Source of the DNA: Pollutimonas harenae
GTDB taxonomy: Bacteria > Pseudomonadota > Gammaproteobacteria > Burkholderiales > Burkholderiaceae_B
NCBI RefSeq assembly: GCF_004153685.1
Contig: NZ_SDQD01000002.1
Span: forward strand, 992,001 to 1,056,000
Direction of reading: 5' to 3'
DNA length: 64,000 nucleotides
Part shown: piece by piece, positions 26,020-36,178 of the stretch
Position numbering within the stretch: the first letter of the stretch is position 1
How the letters are laid out: every line of letters starts with the position of its first letter
Program-made: the position numbers and the translations under genes
Notes under the pieces: generated by a model
What the model was told of the DNA's origin: nothing
Seen by the model: only the letters and a program-made list of their open reading frames with translations
The model's database searches: none

Positions 26020-26808
26020 ATGATTTCAGTGGATATCGACCTGCTCTACGGGTGGATGAACGCCTTTCTGTGGCCGTTCTTTCGCATCCTGGCGTTGATC
26101 GGCACCGCACCCCTGCTGGGCGAATCATCCATACCTATAAAGGCCAAGGTCGGTTTCGCCGCCCTGGTGGCCGTCGCCATTGCACCAGCGCTGGACCCCA
26201 TGCCCGACATCCCTCCAGCTTCGTTTGCGGGACTATGGATAGGGGTGCAACAGGTATTGATAGGCATGGCACTGGGCTTGGTCATGCGCATTGTCTTCGC
26301 CGCCGTCCAGACGGCGGGCGAATTCATCGGCCTGCAAATGGGCTTGTCCTTCGCTTCATTTTTCGATCCTGCCACAGGCGCGAATACCGCTGTGCTGGCG
26401 CGCATCATGAATATCGTGGCGATGCTGTTGTTCCTGGCACTTAATGGCCACCTGATGATGCTGGCTGGCATCATGCGCAGCTTTGATGTCTTGCCTGTCC
26501 GCGTGGGCGCGCTGGATCCCAATGGTTGGGGCGTGCTGTTTGAATGGAGTTCCGAAGTAATGGTGTCCGGCATGATGCTGGCCTTGCCGCTGATTATTGT
26601 GCTGCTCACCATCAACCTGGCCCTGGGCATACTGAACCGCACCGCACAACAGCTATCGGTCTTTGCCGTGGGCTTTCCCATCAGCCTGATGACAGGCCTG
26701 GTTTTGCTGGCCGTGGTGCTGCCCCAGACGGGGCCCTTTCTGTCGAATTTCTTCCAGGAAGGCTACAGCACCATGGCGCGCCTGGCTCAGGCGCTGGCCG
26801 GATCTTAA
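26020..26808 (+). CDS. fliR: Flagellar export gate protein FliR
   Basis: 262 residues, polytopic, the third part of the export pore. Features: ILALIGTAPLLGESSIPIKA near the N-terminus, GEFIGLQMGLSFASFFDPAT in the middle and NLALGILNRTAQQLSVFAVG. Length equals E. coli (261). Last gene of the fliF operon; its stop overlaps by 4 bases the stop of the convergent chemoreceptor gene, and no terminator hairpin is visible. Confidence 0.96.
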   Translation: MISVDIDLLYGWMNAFLWPFFRILALIGTAPLLGESSIPIKAKVGFAALVAVAIAPALDPMPDIPPASFAGLWIGVQQVLIGMALGLVMRIVFAAVQTAGEFIGLQMGLSFASFFDPATGANTAVLARIMNIVAMLLFLALNGHLMMLAGIMRSFDVLPVRVGALDPNGWGVLFEWSSEVMVSGMMLALPLIIVLLTINLALGILNRTAQQLSVFAVGFPISLMTGLVLLAVVLPQTGPFLSNFFQEGYSTMARLAQALAGS

Positions 26809-28529
26809 GCAGGCTGGGGAACGAAACCAGCCTTGGAGACCTCCAGCGGCTTGCCCGGCATCTCGATGACCTCGCTGGTATTGAGCTTGAAAACGGCTAC
26901 CGCCTGGGCCAGGCGCGAGGCCTGCTCTTGCAATGAACCGGCCGCTGCAGCGGCCTCCTCGACCAGTGCCGCATTCTGCTGCACCACCCCATCCATCTGT
27001 GTAACCGCCTGATTGACCTGCTCGATGCCGTCGGACTGCTCATGCGAGGCCGATGCAATCTCGCCCATGATGGTCGTCACACCCTGCACCGAGCCGACCA
27101 CCTCGCGCATCACCTCGCCCGCTTGGCCCGCCTGCTGCGCGCCCGCCTCGACCTTGTGCTGCGACTCTTCAATCAAGCCCTTGATCTCTTTGGCCGCCTG
27201 CGCACTGCGCTGCGCCAGCGAACGCACCTCGCCCGCCACCACGGCAAAGCCCTTGCCCTGCTCGCCGGCGCGCGCTGCCTCGACCGCGGCATTGAGCGCC
27301 AGAATATTCGTCTGAAATGCTATACCGTCGATCACCCCTACGATCTCGGCCATCTTGTGCGAACTGGCCGAAATTTCACCCATGGTATTCACCACCATCG
27401 AGACCGCCTGGCCACCACGCTCGGCCACGTCCGAGGCACCCTTGGCCAAGGCATCGGCCTGCAAGGCGTTGTCCGTGTTCATGCGTACCGTGGATGCCAG
27501 CTGCTCCATGCTGGCCGCCGTCTCTTGCAGCGAGGCCGCCTGATGCTCGGTGCGGCTGCTCAGGTCGGTATTGCCCATGAAGATCTCGCGCGAGCCCAGC
27601 GTGATCTCTTCCACCCCTTCGCGCACCGTGCTGACCGTGCGCGTCAGGCTTTCCTGCATCCGGCGCAAGGCCTCGTACAGCACCCCGATTTCGTTATGCG
27701 ACCTGACCTCGACGCGCTGCGTCAGATCACCGTTGGCAATGCGGTCGAAGTGACGGCCAGCTTCTCGCAGCGGCTTGACCACGGTACGGCCAAACACCAC
27801 ACGCATGATGATCATCAGGACCAGACCCAGCAATACGGCGATGGCAATGGCAATCACGGCATTGCGGAAACTGGCTTGTGCTTCTTGGTAGTACAGGGCC
27901 TGCTCCTGAGCGATGTAATTGGAAAATGCCTCCACCGATTCTTCGAACGCCACGCTGCGAGGCATGCCGAATTCATTGTTGACGTAGTAGAAGGTAATGA
28001 AATCGTTGCTTTCCAGAGCCTGTACCATGGGGTCGATTCCATCATCCACGTACGGACGATAAGAGCTGATGATGCGGGTCGCCAGGCGCCGACCTTCGTT
28101 CGACTCGGGCAAGGCTTTACGGAATTCAACAAAAGCAGCCTTGACATCATCCAGCTTGGTCTTGGCAGCAATCAGCATGGCCTCGGCTTCGTTCTGCAGC
28201 TTTTCACTTTGCTGACCAGCCGCTTCTTGCTGATCTTGCTGATAGCGAGCAGCCACCAGTAAGGACACACGCAGACTCATCATGTCCTGGCCAAAACCAT
28301 AGACAATACGCGAGACCTTGTTCTGCGTGTCTATTACCTCGGACTGCTTGAGATTCTGCGACAAGAACCAGGCACCCATGCCCCCTACGGCGGCAATAAG
28401 CACCATGAAAGTCGCCAGCACCAGCATCAGGATGAAACTGATTTTGGCGTCGGCGATGCGCAAACGGCTACGTTTGACGCGTGCCTTGCCCTTCTTTTGA
28501 TTCGAGGGCGATGATTGCGAAGTAGACAT
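26805..28529 (-). CDS. Methyl-accepting chemotaxis protein (receptor 1)
   Basis: 574 residues. A membrane segment at about 30-53, a periplasmic four-helix-bundle-type sensor domain (about 55-220), a second membrane segment (VIAIAIAVLLGLVLMIIM), HAMP (GRHFDRIANGDLTQRVEV), and a signalling domain with the invariant hairpin tip ([20 protein letters not shown]). The C-terminus continues about 20 residues past the signalling helix and has no xWxxF tether. From the HAMP domain on, the DNA is almost identical to receptor 3 (51177-52817). It follows the lipoprotein gene after 67 bases and may belong to the flgKL operon. Confidence 0.95.
   Translation of the reverse strand: MSTSQSSPSNQKKGKARVKRSRLRIADAKISFILMLVLATFMVLIAAVGGMGAWFLSQNLKQSEVIDTQNKVSRIVYGFGQDMMSLRVSLLVAARYQQDQQEAAGQQSEKLQNEAEAMLIAAKTKLDDVKAAFVEFRKALPESNEGRRLATRIISSYRPYVDDGIDPMVQALESNDFITFYYVNNEFGMPRSVAFEESVEAFSNYIAQEQALYYQEAQASFRNAVIAIAIAVLLGLVLMIIMRVVFGRTVVKPLREAGRHFDRIANGDLTQRVEVRSHNEIGVLYEALRRMQESLTRTVSTVREGVEEITLGSREIFMGNTDLSSRTEHQAASLQETAASMEQLASTVRMNTDNALQADALAKGASDVAERGGQAVSMVVNTMGEISASSHKMAEIVGVIDGIAFQTNILALNAAVEAARAGEQGKGFAVVAGEVRSLAQRSAQAAKEIKGLIEESQHKVEAGAQQAGQAGEVMREVVGSVQGVTTIMGEIASASHEQSDGIEQVNQAVTQMDGVVQQNAALVEEAAAAAGSLQEQASRLAQAVAVFKLNTSEVIEMPGKPLEVSKAGFVPQPA
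26884..27769 (-). repeat. Long direct repeat, copy 1 (HAMP and signalling domain of receptor 1)
   Basis: 886 bases that align without gaps to 51187-52072 (constant offset 24303). By eye I count about ten substitutions, mostly silent; one changes His to Gln in the sequence SSRTE(H/Q)QAAS. Sequence similarity stops abruptly at both ends, which points to gene conversion or a recent duplication. Confidence 0.9.
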
Positions 28530-28596
28530 AATGAAACCTGAAAGAAAAATGAGGGCCGTAGAAACAGAGCAACCGCAAAAACAGAAATGAAAGAAG

Positions 28597-28971
28597 CTAC
28601 TGCACTATGGGCCGGTAGTTATTGAACTCATGCGCCCTGGGAATATTCACGCTTTTGACAATATGCGAGTAGCGGCCGTTGGCATCGAAAGCCAACCAGA
28701 GCTCACGATTGAAATACACCGCATCGGTCGCCAGCGTCGCCTTGTGCGCCCAGCGGGCTGTGGCTGCACCACTCAGCTGCCGGTAAACGTTGACAGGCTC
28801 CGCATGCATCAGAACGCTGGCTTCATCGAGGGTGGTCACGCCCGGCACCAGCATAGACATGGCCGACGTATCGAAATTGCTGCCTGTGGTACTGCACGCA
28901 GCCGCCAGCAGCAGCACGCCACCGGATACGGCACGCTTCAGCCAACGCTGCAAGCTGTCGCGCGCCAGCAT
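28597..28971 (-). CDS. Small lipoprotein coupled to a chemoreceptor gene
   Basis: 124 residues. Signal peptide with lipobox LLLAAAC-S (Cys near residue 26), then about 95 residues of possible BamE/SmpA-like alpha-beta fold (VPGVTTLDEASVLMHAEP, then WLAFDANGRYSHIVKSV). I do not recognise a specific family. Its ATG overlaps the stop of receptor 2 (TGATG), so translation is coupled, and it should be expressed with flgK, flgL and receptor 2 from the sigma-28 promoter. An envelope partner of the receptor is possible but unproven. Confidence 0.72.
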   Translation of the reverse strand: MLARDSLQRWLKRAVSGGVLLLAAACSTTGSNFDTSAMSMLVPGVTTLDEASVLMHAEPVNVYRQLSGAATARWAHKATLATDAVYFNRELWLAFDANGRYSHIVKSVNIPRAHEFNNYRPIVQ

Positions 28972-30272
28972 CAGAACTCCACCCAGTCGTCGTCACTGAC
29001 AGGTTCGGTCTTGGACTTGCCCAGCGGTTTCATGACATAAGACGGCTTGGGCGTGGTGGACCGCGCCACTGCCGCGGCAGGCTTGTTTTGAGCTGCGGCA
29101 GCGGGTACGGGTGCAGCGGCAAGCTGCTTGGCGGGCACATCGATCACTTCGACGCCGGCAATCCGGAACACGGATACCGCTTCCGATACGCTGCTCAGTT
29201 GTACGCGCAAGCTGCTGGCCGAAGTTGCTGCCTGCTCCACCAGCGCCGCGTTTTGCTGAGTCACCAGATCCATCTGGTTGACCGCGTGATTGATCTGGTC
29301 AATGCCCGATGACTGCTCAGTGGTCGCGGCAGATATCTCACCCATAATGTCGGTTACACGCGCCACCGAGGCCACGATCTCTTCCATGGTGGCGCCGGCA
29401 CGCTCGACTTGTGCAGAGCCTTCGCTGACTTTCTTGACCGAATCTTCGATCAAGCCTTTGATTTCCTTGGCCGCCTGGGCACTACGCTGCGCCAGCGCGC
29501 GCACTTCGGAGGCCACGACAGCAAAACCCTTGCCCTGCTCGCCGGCGCGAGCGGCTTCGACAGCCGCATTGAGCGCCAGGATATTGGTCTGGAAAGCGAT
29601 GCTGTCAATCACGCCCACGATATCGGAGATCTTGCGCGAGCTGGCTGAAATTCCCTGCATGGTCGACACGACTTCGCCGACCGCCTGGCCGCCGCGCTGG
29701 GCAACTTCGGATGCCGTCGCCGCCAGTTGATTGGCTTGCTGGGCATTGTCGGCGTTTTGCTTGACGGTGCTGGCCAACTCTTCCATGCTGGCTGCTGTTT
29801 GCTGCAGGGCGGCAGCCTGTTGCTCGGTCCGGCTGCTTAAATCGGTGTTACCGGCAACAATCTGCTGCGATCCCACGTTCATTTCTTCCATGCCGCGACG
29901 CACCGTACCAATTGCACGCCCCAGGCTATCTTGCAGGCGCTTGAGTGCTACGTACAACATGCCAATTTCGTTATGGGACGAAATCTCGATGCGTTGTGTC
30001 AGATCGCCCGAGGCTATGTCTTCGAAGTAGCTGCCCACATGTTTGAGTGGTCGCAACACCTTGCGCGACAAGGTCAGGTAGGCAGCTGTCGCAAGTACCA
30101 GCGACAAAACCACCAGGCCAATATACACATATATGGGTTGCGCAAACATATAGGCGGATTCTGCCAGCTGCGGCGCGTACCAGGCCGCCGCAACAGCTAT
30201 CAGAGTCAGCAAGGACTGCAGCGCAACAATAGCAAAAAGGCTGGTTTTAATTTGTGTTTGGCCTGGCTTCAT
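28971..30272 (-). CDS. Methyl-accepting chemotaxis protein without a periplasmic sensor domain (receptor 2)
   Basis: 433 residues. Two membrane segments (about 10-32 and 45-68) are separated by only about 12-15 residues, so no ligand-binding domain fits. HAMP ([17 protein letters not shown]) and a full signalling domain ([20 protein letters not shown]) follow. After the signalling helix comes an Ala/Pro/Lys-rich linker of about 50 residues that ends in DWVEF at the very C-terminus. This matches the xWxxF pentapeptide (NWETF in Tar/Tsr) that tethers CheR and CheB. The ATG overlaps the flgL stop (TAATG) and the stop overlaps the lipoprotein ATG. Confidence 0.93.
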   Translation of the reverse strand: MKPGQTQIKTSLFAIVALQSLLTLIAVAAAWYAPQLAESAYMFAQPIYVYIGLVVLSLVLATAAYLTLSRKVLRPLKHVGSYFEDIASGDLTQRIEISSHNEIGMLYVALKRLQDSLGRAIGTVRRGMEEMNVGSQQIVAGNTDLSSRTEQQAAALQQTAASMEELASTVKQNADNAQQANQLAATASEVAQRGGQAVGEVVSTMQGISASSRKISDIVGVIDSIAFQTNILALNAAVEAARAGEQGKGFAVVASEVRALAQRSAQAAKEIKGLIEDSVKKVSEGSAQVERAGATMEEIVASVARVTDIMGEISAATTEQSSGIDQINHAVNQMDLVTQQNAALVEQAATSASSLRVQLSSVSEAVSVFRIAGVEVIDVPAKQLAAAPVPAAAAQNKPAAAVARSTTPKPSYVMKPLGKSKTEPVSDDDWVEF

Positions 30273-31510
30273 TAGTTGGACCCCATATTGAATAGACCGG
30301 TAGCCTGTATCTTGCGAAAGGCAAGCGACGCGGCTTCCAGGGCGGCTGTGCGCAACTGCAGCTGTGCCGTTGCGCTGTAATAATCGACGTCTTCCATTTT
30401 GGACAATTGATTGCTGTAGCTCAGCGCACGCTGAGCACCATTGGCGTCCAATGCATCAATCTCATTCATGCGGGCACCCACTGAAGCGCGTACCGTCAGC
30501 ACGTTGTTGTAGGTGACGTCCATGCGCTGTATTGCGCTGCCCAGCGCGTTCTGGAATTTCGCCGCATTGACCGTATCGCCTAGCGTAGGGTCTGCCAGCG
30601 CCGCAATGATGCCGTCCAGGGTCTTGAAGACATTCAGGTCATCGGCGGTGCTGATGGGTTCAACCACGAAAACGTCGTCTTCTTGCGGTGTGCCAGAGAT
30701 CGACACCTGCACGCCGCCTGGCAGCGTCAGGTGGTCGGTGCTGCCCGCCACGTAGCCGCTGCCGGTACCACTACCGACGTTAGCGCCATTGGCATCGGTG
30801 ATGGTGACGGTATAGTCCGTGGCCGATGTGAACGCTATGGTAAATGTATGGCCAATATGCTCGCCGCGCGGATCGGTAATGGCCGGGCTGCCCACCACCG
30901 CCGTACCCGTGTTGCCAGCAGCCGCACTGCTCAGGTAGCCAGTGGTACCAGGCGCCGCGCGGCTGAACACATCGGTGCCTACATCGCTACCCGCTATGGT
31001 CCTGGTCTGGTCGGCCTGAATCTTGCGCTGAAACTGGTCACCCTCGTACACAACCCCCAAGACACCTTCCTGGAACGGCTTTACATTCCCTTTGGCGCCC
31101 GAAAACAGGTATTGCCCGCTGCCATCGGTGGCATTGGCCAAAGACAGCAGATTGGTACGTGCAATGGACAGCACATTACTCAAGGTGGCACGATCAGCAT
31201 CCGACATCGTGCCATTGCCAGCCTCGATCAGGCGCGTCTTGACGTCCTGCAACAGGGTGGTTACCGAGTTGAGCGTATTTTCTTCTATGCCCAGGTTCTG
31301 GTTCAACACACTGCGATTCTCGGCAAACCGCTTGTTCAACGATTGCGACTGGCTGATATTGATGGCCTGGGCCGCAGCCAGGGGATCATCGGCCGGTGTC
31401 ACCATGCGTTGACCGCTGCCAATTTGCTGGTACAGATGCATCAGATCGGACTGCTGGGCGTTGATGGAGTTCAGTCCCGTCTGAAAGAACAAGGTGGAAC
31501 TAATACGCAT
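30272..31510 (-). CDS. flgL: Flagellar hook-filament junction protein FlgL (HAP3)
   Basis: 412 residues, second junction protein between hook and filament. The N-terminal D0 helix ([20 protein letters not shown]) and the block [20 protein letters not shown] are typical, as is the C-terminal [20 protein letters not shown]. It is longer than E. coli FlgL (317) through a variable central insert (about 170-290). Coupled to receptor 2 by a TAATG overlap. Confidence 0.95.
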   Translation of the reverse strand: MRISSTLFFQTGLNSINAQQSDLMHLYQQIGSGQRMVTPADDPLAAAQAINISQSQSLNKRFAENRSVLNQNLGIEENTLNSVTTLLQDVKTRLIEAGNGTMSDADRATLSNVLSIARTNLLSLANATDGSGQYLFSGAKGNVKPFQEGVLGVVYEGDQFQRKIQADQTRTIAGSDVGTDVFSRAAPGTTGYLSSAAAGNTGTAVVGSPAITDPRGEHIGHTFTIAFTSATDYTVTITDANGANVGSGTGSGYVAGSTDHLTLPGGVQVSISGTPQEDDVFVVEPISTADDLNVFKTLDGIIAALADPTLGDTVNAAKFQNALGSAIQRMDVTYNNVLTVRASVGARMNEIDALDANGAQRALSYSNQLSKMEDVDYYSATAQLQLRTAALEAASLAFRKIQATGLFNMGSN

Positions 31511-31570
31511 GGTGCACTTCCTGAAAATTAATCACTGGATCAGATATTTTTGCGGCCCGGTCCGCCTGGC

Positions 31571-33229
31571 TTAATTGCGCAGCCCCAACAACGTATCAAA
31601 TAAAGACGAGCTGACGTCGATCAGCCTGGAGGCGGCGCGAAACTGCTCTTGATATTGATCCAGGCGTACATACTCTTCATTGAGATTGACCCCCGACACC
31701 GCTTGCTGCGCCGCGTAGTTTTGCTGGATCAGCGTGGCTTGCGCCTTGGCTGACGTCGAATTTTTCTGTGTCATCACACCCACGTGGTTGACGATCTGCG
31801 AGAAGGCTTCGTTCAGGCTCATGGAGCCATCGCCCAACACCTTGCTCGTCTGCAGCTTTGCCAGCTCCAGGCCCACGTCACCGTTGGAAGTACCCGAGCC
31901 CGGCGTCGCCATTGCGATAGCCGCCGGATCATCTATGGCCAGCGCCAGATTGGCCGCTGCCGAGCGAGTGGGCTGCACCAGCCAACTATCACCCTCATCC
32001 GGCGCGCCGCTTACATTGAAACTTATGCCATCAACCTCAATGGCCGTCGGGTTGGCAGGATCGCCAGAGTCCGTAAACGTTGACACCTTGCCATTGGGCA
32101 GGCTGGTTACGGTATAGCCGTTGACGGTTCGCTCAATGCGATAGTCTTGACCAGTGAGCTGATTGGCATCCGTAAACTGCGCAGACATTACTGCCCCACC
32201 CCCGTTCTCGGGGCCAGGCATGGACGTGACTGGGCCCAGGGTGAAGAAATCGCCACCGCCAATACCATGCAAGTCTTCGCCTGTTCTATGCACGGTGTTG
32301 ATGGCCGTCGCCAGACCCACCGCCAAACGACCCAGCTTGTTTTGCACGCTGTCGAGCGCCTCACGACGATAGTCGAGCAGTCCGCCCAAGGTGCCGCCCT
32401 TGATACTACTGTCTGGCAACTCCACCGCCACCACATCACCATTGACCGGTGCTGTATAGGCCACTACGGTGCGTGCGGGGTCGTCCGCCGAAGGCTGGGC
32501 ATGCAAGGGAAACACCGTGTCGCCACCAAGGAGAATCTGGCCATTGCCCACGGTAAGATTGAAATTGCCGTCCTGCTCTATGACTTTGACCCCCACCAGT
32601 TGGCTCAGCTCGGCCACCAGTTGGTCACGCTGGTCCAGCAAATCGTTGGGTTCGTGTTGACTGGCCGTGGCGCGCGCCGTGGTGATCTGGGTGTTCAGAT
32701 CGCGTATGCGCTCGGCGTAGCTGTTGATTTGCGTGACTACTGTCGTAATCTGCGTATTGATGTTGCCACGCTGGTCATCCAGGAAGGCGTTGCTGTCATT
32801 GATCTGACCGACCAGGCTCGAAGCGCGTCCCAGCAACTCCTGGCGCGCTGCACTGTCGGCCGGCGCCGAAGCCACTGCCTGGATGCCGTCGAAAAATTTC
32901 TGTAAGGCTGGAGTGATGCCCACGGTGCGATCGGCAAACAGATTGTTGATCTGCGTGATTTCGGTGCCATAGGCCGCAAGCGAAGCGCCGGTGGTCTGGG
33001 CACTGGTCAATTGCCGAAACAGAAAACTATCGTAGGCGCGCTGCACCGTTACCGCCTGGACGCCACGCCCGATATAGCCCGCACTGGTGGCACTGGCACC
33101 TGCCGTGGCCGACAAGACCGACTGGCGGTTATAGCCTTCGGTGGCCGCATTATTGATGTTGTGGCCAGCCGTTTGCAGGCGGTTTTGCGCCGCGTTCAAA
33201 CCCGAGAGGCCCAGATTGGCTAAATTCAT
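31571..33229 (-). CDS. flgK: Flagellar hook-filament junction protein FlgK (HAP1)
   Basis: 552 residues. The N-terminus MNLANLGLSGLNAAQNRLQT with NINNAATEGYNRQSV is the conserved D0/D1 region; the C-terminus has VNLNEEYVRLDQYQEQFRAA and closes with LIDVSSSLFDTLLGLRN. The open frame extends to 33271, but ATG 33229 gives the family start. A sigma-28 promoter lies 62 bases upstream, so flgK heads a late-class operon with flgL. Confidence 0.96.
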   Translation of the reverse strand: MNLANLGLSGLNAAQNRLQTAGHNINNAATEGYNRQSVLSATAGASATSAGYIGRGVQAVTVQRAYDSFLFRQLTSAQTTGASLAAYGTEITQINNLFADRTVGITPALQKFFDGIQAVASAPADSAARQELLGRASSLVGQINDSNAFLDDQRGNINTQITTVVTQINSYAERIRDLNTQITTARATASQHEPNDLLDQRDQLVAELSQLVGVKVIEQDGNFNLTVGNGQILLGGDTVFPLHAQPSADDPARTVVAYTAPVNGDVVAVELPDSSIKGGTLGGLLDYRREALDSVQNKLGRLAVGLATAINTVHRTGEDLHGIGGGDFFTLGPVTSMPGPENGGGAVMSAQFTDANQLTGQDYRIERTVNGYTVTSLPNGKVSTFTDSGDPANPTAIEVDGISFNVSGAPDEGDSWLVQPTRSAAANLALAIDDPAAIAMATPGSGTSNGDVGLELAKLQTSKVLGDGSMSLNEAFSQIVNHVGVMTQKNSTSAKAQATLIQQNYAAQQAVSGVNLNEEYVRLDQYQEQFRAASRLIDVSSSLFDTLLGLRN

Positions 33230-33290
33230 GAAAGTTCCGCTTGGCATCGGGCGCCCGCAGGCAGCCCGCAATTAAACTCTAACTACTGCG

Positions 33291-33317
33291 TTAACGGCCC
33301 GTCCCGACAAATCTTTA
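33291..33317 (-). promoter_or_regulatory. Sigma-28 promoter of the flgK operon
   Basis: Read on the minus strand: TAAA (33317-33314), exactly 15 bases, GCCGTTAA (33298-33291). The -10 element is identical to that of flaG. It places flgK-flgL and the two or three signalling genes behind them in class 3. Confidence 0.87.
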
Positions 33318-33339
33318 ATCATGGGAGCGAGTTTCAGCG

Positions 33340-34320
33340 TCAGCTTCGTGGACCGCTGTCGAAATAGCCCATGATGGAAATAAGCTTGTCGGCATAAGCC
33401 GGATCGGTGGCGTAGCCGGCCGCCTGAATGCGGCGCGCCGCATCTTCGGCCGACAGCGCATCCAGCACCCCGCTGTAGCGCTCGTTCTGGCTGATCAGGC
33501 GGGCATAGTCGGCGAACGACTCGGCATAAGAATCGTAGGCACGGAAAGGCTGCCTCACTTTCTGGGCCACACCGTTTTCGTACTCGGTAGTCATGATGTG
33601 CACCACCTTGCCCTTCCAGCCCCCAGTGGCCTTGATGCCGAACAGGTTGTAGCTGGTGCTGCCATCGTCCGCCTTGATTTCGCGGCGTCCCCAGCCCGAC
33701 TCCAGCGCAGCCTGACTCAGTATCAGTTTTTCATGGACACCGCTTTCCGCCGCCGCCACTTTGGCCGCCTCGGACATCCGGCTGACAAAATTCTGTATAT
33801 GCTCGGGCGCGCCCTTGATGGCGGAATAAATCTTTTCCGCGATGGGGTTCTTGGCCAGCATATCGATCAATGCAGAAATCGAAGGCGCATCTTCACGCCT
33901 GTCGTCGCCAATGCGGGACTTCAAGGAGGGCAAGCGCGTAGCGGCCAGCTCGGGCGGCGTGGGCTCTTTACCCAAGGTGTTGGTCGTCCGCCCCTGACTG
34001 GCTTGTATCTGGTCCAGCAAGGCCTGCGCCAGGCCGAGCCCGGGGCTGGCCAATTGCAAGGCCATCTGCTCATCACTCATGTCCTGGGCGAGGCGGGTCT
34101 GGTCACTGTCGAACAAAGACGGCTGGTTCGACACCTGGCGCGCCTGCTTGAGCATTTGTTGGATGAACAGGGCTTCGAACTGCTGCGCAACTTTGCGCTC
34201 GGCCTGGTCCGATTCCAGTGTACCGGCGTTGACGCCCTGCTTCAGGCTGTTGAGTCCACTGAAATCCAGCGACGACAAGGCATCGGGTGCAGGCCGGGGA
34301 ATGTATTGAACGAAAGCCAC
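33340..34320 (-). CDS. flgJ: Flagellar rod assembly protein/peptidoglycan hydrolase FlgJ
   Basis: 326 residues. The N-terminal rod-cap domain (about 1-110) contains AERKVAQQFEALFIQQMLKQ-type sequence (here DQAERKVAQQFEALFIQ) and LFDSDQTRLAQDMSDEQMAL. The C-terminal glucosaminidase domain (about 165-320) contains HEKLILSQAALESGWGRREI and SYNLFGIKATGGW and opens peptidoglycan for the rod. The start is GTG at 34320; no ATG fits better. Last gene of the flgB-flgJ operon. Confidence 0.94.
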   Translation of the reverse strand: MAFVQYIPRPAPDALSSLDFSGLNSLKQGVNAGTLESDQAERKVAQQFEALFIQQMLKQARQVSNQPSLFDSDQTRLAQDMSDEQMALQLASPGLGLAQALLDQIQASQGRTTNTLGKEPTPPELAATRLPSLKSRIGDDRREDAPSISALIDMLAKNPIAEKIYSAIKGAPEHIQNFVSRMSEAAKVAAAESGVHEKLILSQAALESGWGRREIKADDGSTSYNLFGIKATGGWKGKVVHIMTTEYENGVAQKVRQPFRAYDSYAESFADYARLISQNERYSGVLDALSAEDAARRIQAAGYATDPAYADKLISIMGYFDSGPRS

Positions 34321-34329
34321 GGCGTTCGC

Positions 34330-35484
34330 CTAAATGATCTCGAGGTCGGCGCGCAAGGCACCGGCACTCTTGAGGTTCTGCAAAATCGAAAGCAAATCTT
34401 GAGGCGTCGCACCCAGGGCATTCAATGCCTTGACCACATCAGCCAGGTTGGCGCTGGTGCGCACGCGTTGCAGGCTACCGCTCTCGGAACGCATTTCTAT
34501 CTGAGTGTTGTCCGTGACCACAGTCTGCCCGCCACCGAAGGGGGTATCAGGTTGGCTGACGTCCGATTGACGACTGATCACCACCGAGAGATTGCCGTAG
34601 GCGATGGCCGCTTCGTCTATGGTCACCGTACGGTTCATTACTACCGAACCAGTACGCGCATTGATGACCACCTTGGCGCGTGCGGGTGCTACGCGAACTT
34701 GCAGGTTTTCTACCTGTGACAGGAATGCTGCCTGGGCGTGAGGATCCAAGGGGCCGCGCACTTGTACGACACGGCCGTCGAGTGCCGTGGCCGTACCCCG
34801 GCCGAACTGCTTGTTCAATGCCACAACCAGGTTTTGCGCCGTACCGAAATCGGTCGTGTTCAACTCCAGATTCACGATGCCATCCCGGGCATAAGTAGTA
34901 GGCACAGCACGTTCGATAATCGCCCCATTGGAAATAATCCCGCCATTCAACTGGTTGATTTGCACGCTCGAGCCTCCGGCTTCCGCACCCGCTCCGCCCA
35001 CCAGCAGGTTGCCCTGGGCAATCGCATAAACCTGGCCATTGGCACCCTTGAGCGGCGTCATCAAAAGCGTACCGCCGCGCAGGCTTTTGGCGTTACCCAT
35101 GGACGACACGACGACGTCCACCGTCTGGCCGGGCCGCGCGAAAGCCGGCAAGCGGGCCGTCACCATCACAGCCGCTACGTTTCTGACCTGCATATTGGTA
35201 CCCTGCGGCACCGTGATACCCAGCTGCGAAAGCATATTGGTCAGGCTTTGCTGCGTGAAGGGTGTCTGGCGAACCCGGTCGCCGCTACCGTCCAGGCCAA
35301 CGATCAGGCCGTAGCCGATCAACTGGTTGGCGCGCACGCCTTGAATGGACGCCAGATCCTTGACACGCTCGGCCTGCACGAGCTGCGGCGCCATCGCCAA
35401 CAGCAAGCCCAGGCCGACAAGCGCCAGCCGGCCTGTATGCAGGCGCAAGCGACGGATAAAAAAGGAATTCAAGGCCTGCATCAT
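34330..35484 (-). CDS. flgI: Flagellar P-ring protein FlgI
   Basis: 384 residues including a signal peptide ([19 protein letters not shown]) cleaved before [20 protein letters not shown], the conserved start of mature FlgI. It forms the peptidoglycan bushing around the rod. Motifs: [19 protein letters not shown] and the C-terminal [20 protein letters not shown]. Length is slightly over E. coli (365). Confidence 0.96.
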   Translation of the reverse strand: MMQALNSFFIRRLRLHTGRLALVGLGLLLAMAPQLVQAERVKDLASIQGVRANQLIGYGLIVGLDGSGDRVRQTPFTQQSLTNMLSQLGITVPQGTNMQVRNVAAVMVTARLPAFARPGQTVDVVVSSMGNAKSLRGGTLLMTPLKGANGQVYAIAQGNLLVGGAGAEAGGSSVQINQLNGGIISNGAIIERAVPTTYARDGIVNLELNTTDFGTAQNLVVALNKQFGRGTATALDGRVVQVRGPLDPHAQAAFLSQVENLQVRVAPARAKVVINARTGSVVMNRTVTIDEAAIAYGNLSVVISRQSDVSQPDTPFGGGQTVVTDNTQIEMRSESGSLQRVRTSANLADVVKALNALGATPQDLLSILQNLKSAGALRADLEII

Positions 35485-35491
35485 GTTGGTA

Positions 35492-36175
35492 TCAGAACGG
35501 AGAAATATTCAGGAAGAAACGCTGCAGCCAGCCCATGGTCTGGACTTCGTCCATCGTGCCTTTGCTGCGGAACTCAATGCGCGCGTCCGCAACTTGGGTG
35601 GATAGCACGGTATTGGAGCCGGTGATGGAGCGCGGATCGATCACACCTGAAAAACGAATATGCTCGCTGCCGCGATTGATCGCGATTTGCTTGTCACCCG
35701 CAATTTGCAAATTGCCATTGGCAAGCACGCCTACCACGGTAGTTGTCAAAGTGCCCGAGAACTTATTGTCAGCGCTGCTGGAACCTGTGCCATTAGCCAC
35801 ATTGCCGCCGCTCATATCGAAGCTCTGCTTGGAGAAGTTGCTGGACATGAGGTCCGGTGCGAGCGTTACACCAAAGTCGGCACTGCCGCTGCGGTCGGTC
35901 TGGGTCTGCACGTTCTTGGCCGCGTTGGTTTTCTCCTGGATGATGACCGTCACGATGTCGCCCACATTGCGGGGCCGGCGGTCTTCGAACAAGGGGTAAT
36001 TACCATAAGCGGTCGGCTGGTAAATGGCACCATTGGCCAGCGCCTCCGCCGGTGGCGGCAGCGGCGGAGGCGCCGTCAACGGCCCAGTCACGACGGGCTC
36101 GGGCGGCACCAGCGCGCAGCCCGAGATCACGGCAATGGCGCAGCACAACAGAAAGCGGCTAAAACGTTTAAGCAT
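35492..36175 (-). CDS. flgH: Flagellar L-ring lipoprotein FlgH
   Basis: 227 residues, outer-membrane bushing of the rod. Lipobox VISGC at about residues 18-22. Conserved features are [37 protein letters not shown] and [20 protein letters not shown]. Length equals E. coli (232). It starts 3 bases after the flgG stop and is followed by flgI. Confidence 0.96.
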   Translation of the reverse strand: MLKRFSRFLLCCAIAVISGCALVPPEPVVTGPLTAPPPLPPPAEALANGAIYQPTAYGNYPLFEDRRPRNVGDIVTVIIQEKTNAAKNVQTQTDRSGSADFGVTLAPDLMSSNFSKQSFDMSGGNVANGTGSSSADNKFSGTLTTTVVGVLANGNLQIAGDKQIAINRGSEHIRFSGVIDPRSITGSNTVLSTQVADARIEFRSKGTMDEVQTMGWLQRFFLNISPF

Positions 36176-36178
36176 GGT

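Noticed and set aside
27042-28262. 406-codon open frame antisense to receptor 1 (similar one at 51345-52490)
   Set aside because: The protein is His/Arg/Leu-rich and duplicates only because the underlying receptor repeat is duplicated; the real product is the receptor on the minus strand.
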